Below are positions 1-6,248 of a stretch of 7,671 nucleotides of DNA, piece by piece. Numbering within the stretch: the first letter of the stretch is position 1; the number at the start of each line of letters is the position of its first letter. Origin of the DNA: Candidatus Bipolaricaulota bacterium (GTDB lineage: Bacteria; Bipolaricaulota; Bipolaricaulia; Bipolaricaulales; Bipolaricaulaceae); NCBI GenBank assembly GCA_021129895.1, contig JAJOKL010000159.1, positions 1 through 7,671 of the forward strand. Direction: 5' to 3'. The notes below the pieces were generated by a model. That model did not search any database. It saw only the letters and a list, made by a program, of their open reading frames with translations, and was not told where the DNA came from. Made by a program: the position numbers and the translations under genes.

Positions 1-302
1 AGAGGAGCGGGGCAGGCTCTCGCCCGGCCCGGTTCCATGAACCGGGTTAAAGGGGCTTTTTGGAGGTTTGGATTTAGGAACCAGCGATCAGGTTGCAAGG
101 CCTGTTTTGACGCTACGTCAGGAAAAGTAGGGCACGATGGGCCATAAAAGGGGAGTAGAAAGAAGTTCCTTGAACCCGGATCCTTTGAAGGATCCGGGTT
201 CAACGGAGCCTGTTGCGGGGCTCTTCCCAAAGTGAGGGCAACCACCGTCGGGCAGGACGCAAGGCGATTGAGATGAGAAGCTTGGCTTTCGCAACAGGCT
301 CC
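1..302 (+). mobile_element. Hairpin-chain element, copy 1 (left end cut by the window edge)
   Basis: This is a non-coding repeat, about four-fifths identical by eye to the reverse complement of 831-1147. Its left-end hairpin is truncated: only the distal arm GCGGGGCAGGCTCT (7-20) is present. A second hairpin has the stem CCCGGTTC/GAACCGGG (28-35, 39-46) around a 3-base loop. A third is a 16-bp perfect stem with a 2-base loop (170-185, 188-203). The right-end hairpin has a 14-bp perfect outer stem starting CGGAGCCTG (204-217, 290-303). The segment 47-169 between hairpins has diverged most. Similarity to copy 2 stops just after GGCTCC at 302, which sets the right boundary 19 bases from the tsaE stop. 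No conserved reading frame is present. It resembles a non-autonomous mobile element (MITE, REP/BIME or IS200/IS605-derived); the family is not recognised. It fills the whole gene-free stretch downstream of tsaE. Confidence 0.8.
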
Positions 303-321
303 GAAGTCCGCGTAACGGGCT

Positions 322-741
322 CTAGCGGCGGAGGGTGAGCTTGCGGCGGTCCCCGTCCAGGTGCTCCAGACGGATCCACAGGTTGCCCGGGGGGATCAAT
401 TCCTCCACCCGGTCCGCCCACTCCACCACCGTCACCCCTTCCTCCGGGGGCAGTAGCTCGGTGAGCCCCACCTCGACAAGCTCCTGCGGCGAGTTCACCC
501 GATAAGCGTCCAGGTGATGGAGGGGCATCTGCCCCCGGTATGTGCGGGCCAGGAGGAAGCTGGGGGAGATCACCGGCTCGCGCACGAACAGCCCCTGGGC
601 GATCCCCTTCGCCAGCGTGGTCTTGCCGCTTCCAAGCTCCCCCACCAATGCCACCACGTCCCCGGCCCTAAGCTCCCGGGCCAGCTCCTCCCCCAACCGC
701 ATGGTGTCCTCCGGCCCCTCCGTGATCACCACCCGTTCCAT
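322..741 (-). CDS. tsaE: tRNA threonylcarbamoyladenosine biosynthesis ATPase TsaE
   Basis: TsaE is the P-loop ATPase that works with TsaB and TsaD in making N6-threonylcarbamoyladenosine at position 37 of ANN-decoding tRNAs, in the cytoplasm. The 139-residue length is close to the usual ~140-160. The Walker A motif GELGSGKTT is at residues 34-42. The family signatures VISPSF (57-62, usually SPTF), HLDAYR (76-81) and VVEWADR (105-111) follow in the expected order. The ATG at 741 is preceded by AGGGAG nine bases upstream, which supports this start. The gene ends in TAG. It lies on the same strand as pheT but 425 bases away, and it is bracketed by inverted copies of the hairpin element. It may be co-transcribed with pheT through the repeats or have its own promoter; none is convincing. 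tsaB and tsaD are not in the window. No frameshift or missing motif is seen. Confidence 0.95.
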   Translation of the reverse strand: MERVVITEGPEDTMRLGEELARELRAGDVVALVGELGSGKTTLAKGIAQGLFVREPVISPSFLLARTYRGQMPLHHLDAYRVNSPQELVEVGLTELLPPEEGVTVVEWADRVEELIPPGNLWIRLEHLDGDRRKLTLRR

Positions 742-750
742 CTGGAGAGA

Positions 751-756
751 CTCCCT
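751..756 (-). promoter_or_regulatory. Ribosome binding site of tsaE
   Basis: AGGGAG reads on the minus strand and ends nine bases before the ATG at 741. It fixes the start, because no other in-frame start upstream has a comparable purine stretch. The repeat at 759-832 begins immediately upstream of it. Confidence 0.6.
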
Positions 757-758
757 TT

Positions 759-832
759 ACCACCAAGACACGAAGACACCAAGTAAACCACTGGTTTTAA
801 TCTCCTAAAAAGCTCGATTCGTGTCTCTGTGG
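759..832. repeat. Short ACACGAAG-type repeat forming an imperfect inverted repeat
   Basis: The left arm CCACCAAGACACGAA starts at 760 and continues as GACACCAAG to 783. The right arm TTCGTGTCTCTGTGG (818-832) is its reverse complement at 13 of 15 positions. A more AT-rich spacer lies between. Arrays of the CACCAAGACACGAAGACACC type occur widely as dispersed repeats in environmental bacterial genomes; this comes from memory of the pattern, not from a search. The repeat fills the stretch between the tsaE ribosome binding site and the right end of element copy 2, and overlaps that end by two bases. It could fold in the tsaE leader. No function is known. Confidence 0.5.
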
Positions 833-1147
833 AGCCTGTTGCGAAAACCAAGCTTCTCAGGTCCATCGCCCTGCGCCCTGCCGGATGGTGGTGGACCTGA
901 CGCCGGGGAAAGCCTCGCAACAGGCTCCGTTGAACCCGGATCCTTTGAGGATCCGGGTTCAAGGAACTTCTTTCTATTTCCCTTTTATGGCCCATTGCCC
1001 CCTCTTTTTGGCGCAGGTCAAGGCAGACTCTGCAACCCGATCGCCGGTTCCCAATCCCAAATCTCCAAAAGCCCCTTTAACCCGGTTCACAGAACCGGGC
1101 CGGGCGAGAGCCTGCCCCGCTCCTCTGAGGTTTGCGGGGCAGGCTCT
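831..1147 (-). mobile_element. Hairpin-chain element, copy 2 (complete, about 317 bp)
   Basis: This is the only complete copy, inverted relative to copies 1 and 3. Read on the minus strand, it starts with a left-end hairpin of 14 perfect pairs, AGAGCCTGCCCCGC and its complement (1107-1120, 1134-1147), with a 13-base loop. Next is CCCGGTTC/GAACCGGG (1081-1088, 1092-1099). A diverged middle leads to a 15-bp perfect stem with a 3-base loop (930-944, 948-962). Last is the right-end hairpin with a 14-bp outer stem (831-844, 915-928) and a nested 9-bp stem TCAGGTCCA/TGGACCTGA (857-865, 892-900). The two ends share the inverted heptamer GAGCCTG. If the element is bounded at that heptamer (832-1146), TGTG flanks it on both sides (828-831, 1147-1150), a possible 4-bp target duplication. 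It contains no transposase and sits 19 bases after the pheT stop. Confidence 0.8.
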
Positions 1148-1166
1148 GTGGTAGGTCCGTTTCATT

Positions 1167-3560
1167 TTAGGTGCGGAGGCGGACGCCCAACCCCTCAAGT
1201 CGGGCCAGGATCCGGGCCACCGCCTGGTCCACCTCCTCCGAGGACAACGTCCCCTTGGGGCGGCGGAACGCCACCTCGTAGGTGAGGGACCGATAGCCCT
1301 CCGGGATCCCTTTGCCCCGGTACAGGTCGTAAAGGAAACAGGATTCCACCAATTCATCGGCCAGGATCGCCTCCCGCACCTGGATCTCCGGTAGGTCCTC
1401 CGGGACCAGGAGGGACAGATCCCGGAACGCGGCTGGGAATCGGGGCAAGGGTTGATGCTCCGGGGGCCGGACGGCCCGGGCCAGCTCGGTGAGGGAAAGC
1501 TCCAGCGCCAGCACCCGCCGCTCCCCGGGGAGGTCGCGGGTGAGCTCGCCGGAAAGCTCCCCGAGCCAGCCGATCAACACCCGTGACGCGTGACGGGTGA
1601 CGGGTGACGGGGTCTGGGACTTGGGACTTTCGACTTGCCACTCGATTAGGTAAATGCCGGCGCGGCGGTAGGGGTGGAGGCGCGGCTCGTCGATTTCCCC
1701 CAGGCTCACCCCCTCCACCCGGAGGGCGGAGAGGAGCCCGTCCAGGATCCCCTTGAGGTCTGCCGGGGTGTACTCCCGTTTCCCCGCCATGGGGGTCGTC
1801 GGCCGGCCAGCTAAGGCCACCCCCAGTCGGTCCTCCTCCACCACCTTTCCTCCCCGCAGGTGGAAGGTCCTGCCCACCTCGAACAGGGCTACCCCTGGGT
1901 TTTGCACCTCCAGGTTCTCCCGCACCGCCGCCAAAAGCCCCGACAGCAGCGAAGTCCTCAATCCTTCCTGGCCTTGGGCCTGAGGGTTCCTAAGGAGCAC
2001 CTCCGCCTCTTCCTTCGGGACAAGGCCGAAGCTGTACACCTCGGCCAGGCCCAACCCGGCCATGATCCGGCGCACCCGGTCGCAGAACTCCTCCCGGGCG
2101 TCCTTTCCCCCGGCCCGCAGCGGCACTGTGGGTGCCCGGGACGGGATGCGGTCGTAACCGTAAAGCCGGGCCACCTCCTCGATCAGGTCTATCTCCCGGG
2201 CCAGGTCCCCCCGCCACGAGGGGATGGCCGCTTCCCACCGGTCCCCCCGGTCCTGAAGCTCCACCCCGATGGCGGCGAGGTCCCGTACCACCTGTTCTTT
2301 GGGCACCTCCACCCCCAACACCTCGGCCACCCGGGCCTTGCGTAGGGCCAGCTTACGGGGGCGAGAGGGCCGGGGGTAGGCGTCCACCGCCCCCCGGGCC
2401 ACTTGCACCGGCGCGAGCCCGGCAAGCAGGGCACACACCCGCCGCGAGGCCACCTCGGCTGACTGGGGGGCCAGGCCCCGCTCGAACCGGTGGGAGGCCT
2501 CGGTCCTGAGGCCCAGCGCCCGGGAGGAGCGGCGGATCCTGGCCGGGGCGAAGCAGGCCGACTCCAGCAACACCCGCTCGGTGGACTGGGAGACCTCGGT
2601 GTCCTCTCCCCCCATCACCCCGGCCACGGCGACAGGCCTTTCCCCGTCGGTGATGAGCAGGACTTCCGGCGAGAGGAGCCGCTCCACCCCGTCCAGGGTG
2701 CGGATGGTCTCCCCGGGCCGGGCCCGGCGCACCCCGATCCGGCCTTCGAGGCGATCCAGGTCGAATGCGTGCAGGGGATGCCCCAGCTCCAGCATCACGT
2801 AGTTGGTCACGCCCACCATCAGGGATAAGGGCCTCATCCCGGCCTTGAACAGGCGCGCCGCCAGCCACACCGGCGACTCCCGCCAAGGCACCTCCAGGAT
2901 CACCCGGGCGATGTAACGGGGACAGTCCTCGGGGACCTCGATCTCCACCCGGGCCAGCTCCTCCGCCGGTGGCCCCTCCTCGGGGAAGGAGAGGTCCAGT
3001 CCTCCCAGCTCCCGGCGGAAGATGGCCGCCACCTCCCGGGCTATCCCGTAGATCCCCAACAGGTCCGGCCGGTTGGAGGCGATCTTGAGGTCCAGGACGG
3101 TGTCCGGGGCCCCGATCAGGGGGGCGAATTCCTCCCCCACCCGGGGGCCTGCGGGCAGGTTCCAGATGCCGCTCGACTTCTCCTCCAGGCCCAGCTCGGC
3201 CGCGGACAGGATCATCCCCGAGCTTTTGACCCCCCGGAGCTCCGCTTCCCGCACTTCCCCGCCGGGGAGCCAGGCCCCAGGCAGGGCGACGGGCACCAGT
3301 GCCCCCGCCACCAAGTTCGGCGCCCCACACACCACGGTCCTCTCCTCACCCCCCAGGTTCACTTGACACACGTGCAGCCGGTCTGCCTTGGGATGGGGGG
3401 AGATGGAGAGCACCCGCCCCACCACCACCCCCTCCAACGGGGGCAGCTCCCGCATCCCCTCCACCTCCAGGCCAGCCAGGGTGAGCCGCTCGGCCAGCTC
3501 CTCCACCGGGAGGTCCGCGATGTCCACGTATTCGGAAAGCCAACTCAAAGGTACGCGCAT
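1167..3560 (-). CDS. pheT: Phenylalanyl-tRNA synthetase beta subunit
   Basis: This is the beta chain of the (alpha-beta)2 enzyme that charges tRNA-Phe; it carries tRNA-binding and editing domains. The 797 residues match the usual ~790-800. An N-terminal segment and an EMAP/OB-type tRNA-binding domain cover about 40-150. ASNRPDLLGIYGIARE (161-176) follows. The B3/B4 editing domain (about 205-375) has TNYVMLELGHPLHAFD, with T252, N253, H264, E333, T353 and A355 fitting the known editing-pocket positions. The B5 domain includes PSWRGDLAREIDLIEEVARL (447-466) then YGYDRIP. The catalytic-like core has LRTSLLSGLL and FEVGRTF. The C-terminal FDX-ACB domain (about 705-797) starts PRFPAAFRDLS. GGAGG precedes the ATG at 3560 by about five bases. 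One anomaly is residues 644-661, encoded by 7-nt repeats and apparently inserted. A second is VGV at 249-251, where VDV is usual. pheS is not upstream; the peptidase gene ends 15 bases before. Confidence 0.97.
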   Translation of the reverse strand: MRVPLSWLSEYVDIADLPVEELAERLTLAGLEVEGMRELPPLEGVVVGRVLSISPHPKADRLHVCQVNLGGEERTVVCGAPNLVAGALVPVALPGAWLPGGEVREAELRGVKSSGMILSAAELGLEEKSSGIWNLPAGPRVGEEFAPLIGAPDTVLDLKIASNRPDLLGIYGIAREVAAIFRRELGGLDLSFPEEGPPAEELARVEIEVPEDCPRYIARVILEVPWRESPVWLAARLFKAGMRPLSLMVGVTNYVMLELGHPLHAFDLDRLEGRIGVRRARPGETIRTLDGVERLLSPEVLLITDGERPVAVAGVMGGEDTEVSQSTERVLLESACFAPARIRRSSRALGLRTEASHRFERGLAPQSAEVASRRVCALLAGLAPVQVARGAVDAYPRPSRPRKLALRKARVAEVLGVEVPKEQVVRDLAAIGVELQDRGDRWEAAIPSWRGDLAREIDLIEEVARLYGYDRIPSRAPTVPLRAGGKDAREEFCDRVRRIMAGLGLAEVYSFGLVPKEEAEVLLRNPQAQGQEGLRTSLLSGLLAAVRENLEVQNPGVALFEVGRTFHLRGGKVVEEDRLGVALAGRPTTPMAGKREYTPADLKGILDGLLSALRVEGVSLGEIDEPRLHPYRRAGIYLIEWQVESPKSQTPSPVTRHASRVLIGWLGELSGELTRDLPGERRVLALELSLTELARAVRPPEHQPLPRFPAAFRDLSLLVPEDLPEIQVREAILADELVESCFLYDLYRGKGIPEGYRSLTYEVAFRRPKGTLSSEEVDQAVARILARLEGLGVRLRT
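1582..1641 (-). repeat. Two 7-nt-period arrays inserted in frame in pheT
   Basis: On the plus strand, 1582-1609 is four units of SGTGACG: CGTGACG, CGTGACG, GGTGACG, GGTGACG. After four bases, 1614-1641 is four looser units: CTGGGAC, TTGGGAC, TTTCGAC, TTGCCAC. The whole is 60 bases, exactly 20 codons, and encodes roughly residues 641-660 of PheT, including SPKSQTPSPVTRHASRV. In ordinary PheT the strand before it (here RRAGIYL) leads within a few residues into the IG-x-x-GE motif (here IGWLGE, 663-668), so this is extra. The other frames here are also open, as expected for a 7-nt repeat without stops. Confidence 0.75.
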
Positions 3561-3565
3561 TCCCC

Positions 3566-3570
3566 CCTCC
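3566..3570 (-). promoter_or_regulatory. Ribosome binding site of pheT
   Basis: GGAGG on the minus strand, in a purine run reaching the ATG at 3560, with about five bases between. It lies wholly in the 15-base gap after the peptidase stop codon at 3576, consistent with translation in one operon. Confidence 0.6.
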
Positions 3571-3575
3571 CCATC

Positions 3576-6248
3576 CTAGTATCCAGCACCGAGCCCGAAG
3601 TAGAGCCGGCCTTCGCCTTCGGGCAGGGGCCAAGCCACCCCTACCACCCCTCGCAGGACGGCCAGCCCCCCAAAAAGCTCGATGCGGAGGCCCGCTTCCA
3701 CCCCCACCTCGGCATGGGCGACGATTGGGGAGGGAGAGTCCCCTTCGGTCCAAAGCTTCCCCCACCGCAGGTAAGCCCGGGGGGAGACCCGGCTCACCAG
3801 GGCGGCCCCCGCCAGGCTATAGGGGCTCCGGTAATCGGGGAGCTCCAGGCCGAGCGAAAGGAGCAGCTTCCGCTGCCCCCGGGGGCCGTTTTCCAGGGTA
3901 CGGAGCTCCGACAGCCCGAACCAAAGCTCGTCCGGGAGCTCCGGGCTTCCCAGCCCCAGGCCGAAGGTGAGGCCCAGATAGAGGTTGGGGAAGAGATCGA
4001 GTTCTTGAGTGTGTTGGAAGTACAACCGCCCGCCCAGGCCGGGCAGGCACAGGAGGGAAGCCTCGCCCCCGTACACCTGGGGGAGGTACCCTTGCCAGGA
4101 GAGGCCCAGCCCCAGAACCGGGTAAGGCCGGCGGGAAAAGGAAATCCATACGTCTCCGGCGGGCATCCAATAGGTGCCGGCTTGGCCGGTCTCCGGCTGG
4201 GCCCACAGGTGTCTGATCAGTACGAGCTCCCCGATCAGGGTATCCGTGACCCGGGCGAACCCCCACACAGTGGCCTCCCGCCCGTAGCGCACGAACCCCT
4301 CGGCCGCCATGGCGTCCGGGTACACCGCCCACCCGAACCGGTCCAGATACTGGACCTGTACTGCCCGGGAGCCGGGATCGACCCGCACCAGGTAGCCATC
4401 AAGCGGGAGCTCGTTCCTGGCGGCAGCCAGCACGAACTTGGTGGGCCACACGTTGTTGAGCCGGTTCACGTCCAGGGCGTAATGGCCGGGGTCCACCACC
4501 ACCTCCCGCACCGGGAACGGGGTCTTGAACACCATGATCTCGTAGAGGGCGTCTCCAGGTGTCCACGTCTGAACCTGGGACTCCCCCTCCGGCCCCCGCA
4601 CCTCCACCTCCACCGGCAGGAACCCTTCCCCCTCCCGATACAGGTAGACGGTGGTCTCGTAGCCGGCTTCGGTTTTGCGCCGGGCCACCCTCTCGATGGC
4701 GTAGTCCGCCTGGGCGTCCCCCCACACCCAATGCTGGAAGAAGGGGGTAAGGTCCTGCCCGGCCCGCTCCTCCAACAACTCTTTCAGCTCTTGCACGGTG
4801 AGGGTGCCGCCCCGGAAGCCTTCTGCAATCTCACCCAGTACCTGGTCGAAGAGGTCCTCCCCCACCAGGTGTGCCAGGGCCCGGAACACCAAGTATCCCT
4901 TGGCATAGAGCCGCACCCCGCTCGCCTGGGCATAATCCACCTCAGAAAGTGGCTTCACCACCGCCTCGTCGAAGTCGCGGAAGGCGATCCCCAGGTACGG
5001 GAACTCGGTGAAGTGCTCCCGCAGGTTGACGAACCCCCACATGCTCCCCGCCAGGGCCTCCCCCAAGCCCTTCCGCTCGAACTTAAACACGTTCCCGCCC
5101 TCGGCGCCGAACTCCTCCTCGAACCAGGAGATGGCGGCGTACTGGGCCAACCCCTCGGAGAGCCAGTTCTCCGCATCCAGGTCCACCCCAACCCCCACCC
5201 CCCACCATTGATGGGCGAGCTCGTGGGCCAGCACGAACCGCCCGTAGCGGGACAGCATCCCCTCCACGGTGAGGTTGAAGCGGTCGAAGAACCATTTGGG
5301 GAAGTAGATGATACCGTCCGCGGCCATGGCCACCCCCACCTGGTTGGGGTGTTCCACCAACACCAGTCTGGGGTAGGGATAGGGGCCGAATCGGCGCTGG
5401 AAGTGGGCCAGAAGCTCTGGGATGTAGGTGGCCAGGGCCCGCACTTTGTCCTCGTTCCCGCGCAGGGCCACCGCCTCCAGCTCCAGCCCGGCCAACTCCA
5501 GTTGGATGGGCACCAGTTCCTCCTCCGGGCCCAGGAACAGGGCAATGGAGCGGACCGGCTCCGGGAAGGAGACGTGCCAGGTGGTGCCCTGGTCCCCTGC
5601 TTCTGTTTCCACCTCCCCCGGGAGCACCGCCCGCCACCCCGGGGGCGTGCGCAGGGAAAGCCGATAGGTGTAGGCGGGGAGCAACAGGGGCCAGCGGTCC
5701 CCTTCCGGAGGAGCGAAGGGGATGGGATGCCAGCCGAACCGCCAGGTGTAGAAGTCGAAAAGGCGCCCGGGGGCCCCGGCCCAGATGTGGGGGAAGCGGG
5801 TGCGGAAGTCGATCCTCAGCCGTCCTTCCCCTCCGGGGAGCGATACCTTCATGATCACGTCGTCCAGGGAGTAGGTTTGCAGGGTGGGAGGGGCGGGGAG
5901 GAGCTCGAAGGGGAGTTCCTCCTCTCCGGCGGGGCCGGCCCACAGGACCCGCTCCACCACGGTCCAGGAGGGATCGAAGCCGTCCACGTATTGTTCGTCC
6001 CGGGCCCGGCCGGAGAGGTGCGGGTTCTCCTCTCTCCCCAGGTTGGCCAGCAACACGAAGTGGGCCACCTCCGGGGGCGACTCCCAGGACACCCACATGG
6101 TGCCGGAGATTACGTGTTCCTCCGGATGAAATCGCACTTCCAGCTCCACCGTAGTGCCCCAGACAGCGGGGGAAACGGCGGAGGCAGCCAGCGCTAAAAC
6201 GACAAACCAACAGCACCTACGGGACTTGGGCAACTGGACTCCTTTCAT
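3576..6248 (-). CDS. Secreted M1-like zinc metallopeptidase with C-terminal beta-barrel-like domain
   Basis: Residues 8-31 form a signal peptide: KSRR, a hydrophobic core WFVVLALAASAVSPAV, and probable cleavage after G31. An M1-type N-terminal beta domain spans about 33-250. The gluzincin catalytic motif is HELAH (342-346), 18 residues, then E365 in NWLSEGLAQY. Y448 (YAKGYLVFRAL) fits the M1 catalytic tyrosine. The exopeptidase GAMEN-like loop reads VGVAMAADGIIYF (304-316) and lacks the glutamate that binds the substrate N-terminus, so true aminopeptidase activity is doubtful. From about 610 the protein is made of short amphipathic strands rich in Gly and aromatics, ending GRLYFGLGAGY with an aromatic last residue, as in outer-membrane barrels. 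It is therefore probably anchored in or exported to the outer membrane, with the peptidase in the periplasm or outside. The ATG overlaps the CNNM stop as ATGA. An in-frame TTG at 6233 has a better ribosome binding site. Substrate unknown. Confidence 0.85.
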   Translation of the reverse strand: MKGVQLPKSRRCCWFVVLALAASAVSPAVWGTTVELEVRFHPEEHVISGTMWVSWESPPEVAHFVLLANLGREENPHLSGRARDEQYVDGFDPSWTVVERVLWAGPAGEEELPFELLPAPPTLQTYSLDDVIMKVSLPGGEGRLRIDFRTRFPHIWAGAPGRLFDFYTWRFGWHPIPFAPPEGDRWPLLLPAYTYRLSLRTPPGWRAVLPGEVETEAGDQGTTWHVSFPEPVRSIALFLGPEEELVPIQLELAGLELEAVALRGNEDKVRALATYIPELLAHFQRRFGPYPYPRLVLVEHPNQVGVAMAADGIIYFPKWFFDRFNLTVEGMLSRYGRFVLAHELAHQWWGVGVGVDLDAENWLSEGLAQYAAISWFEEEFGAEGGNVFKFERKGLGEALAGSMWGFVNLREHFTEFPYLGIAFRDFDEAVVKPLSEVDYAQASGVRLYAKGYLVFRALAHLVGEDLFDQVLGEIAEGFRGGTLTVQELKELLEERAGQDLTPFFQHWVWGDAQADYAIERVARRKTEAGYETTVYLYREGEGFLPVEVEVRGPEGESQVQTWTPGDALYEIMVFKTPFPVREVVVDPGHYALDVNRLNNVWPTKFVLAAARNELPLDGYLVRVDPGSRAVQVQYLDRFGWAVYPDAMAAEGFVRYGREATVWGFARVTDTLIGELVLIRHLWAQPETGQAGTYWMPAGDVWISFSRRPYPVLGLGLSWQGYLPQVYGGEASLLCLPGLGGRLYFQHTQELDLFPNLYLGLTFGLGLGSPELPDELWFGLSELRTLENGPRGQRKLLLSLGLELPDYRSPYSLAGAALVSRVSPRAYLRWGKLWTEGDSPSPIVAHAEVGVEAGLRIELFGGLAVLRGVVGVAWPLPEGEGRLYFGLGAGY
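6239..6245 (-). promoter_or_regulatory. Ribosome binding site inside the annotated start of the peptidase gene
   Basis: AAAGGAG on the minus strand lies just inside the ATG at 6248 and five bases before an in-frame TTG (6231-6233, residue 6). Starting at TTG gives a signal peptide beginning MPKSRRCC. The ATG itself has only CAGGA directly against it and AGGAAGAG 11 bases upstream, so TTG may be the real start; the ATG could work by translational coupling. Confidence 0.5.

Noticed and set aside
757..786. A promoter for tsaE (TTGGTG, 17 bases, TAAAGG on the minus strand)
   Set aside because: The -10 matches the consensus at only about half its positions, and the match falls in repeat sequence, so it is likely chance.
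726..995. An 89-codon minus-strand frame starting inside element copy 2 (MGHKREIERSS)
   Set aside because: The same ATG in copy 1 (137) begins similarly but shifts frame after the hairpin loop and stops at 235. The frame is not conserved, so it is not coding.
1081..1099. GGTTC-TGT-GAACC as a tRNA T-arm
   Set aside because: The loop is only three bases and there is no acceptor stem, D-arm or anticodon arm around it.
1101..1147. Element left-end hairpin as the intrinsic terminator of pheT
   Set aside because: The stem is strong but no T-run follows it on the minus strand. It may slow polymerase or protect the 3' end, but it does not meet the usual terminator form.
1..1147. CRISPR array
   Set aside because: Repeats are long, few, inverted relative to each other, and without regular spacers.
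1354..1641. A 95-codon minus-strand frame within pheT
   Set aside because: It lies in a shifted frame of pheT and begins in the 7-nt repeat, which is open in several frames.
3363..6197. A 944-codon open frame on the plus strand opposite the peptidase and the start of pheT
   Set aside because: It is antisense to two genes with clear conserved motifs. Its translation is Pro/Gly/His-rich with no recognisable domain, as expected from the complement of GC-rich coding DNA.
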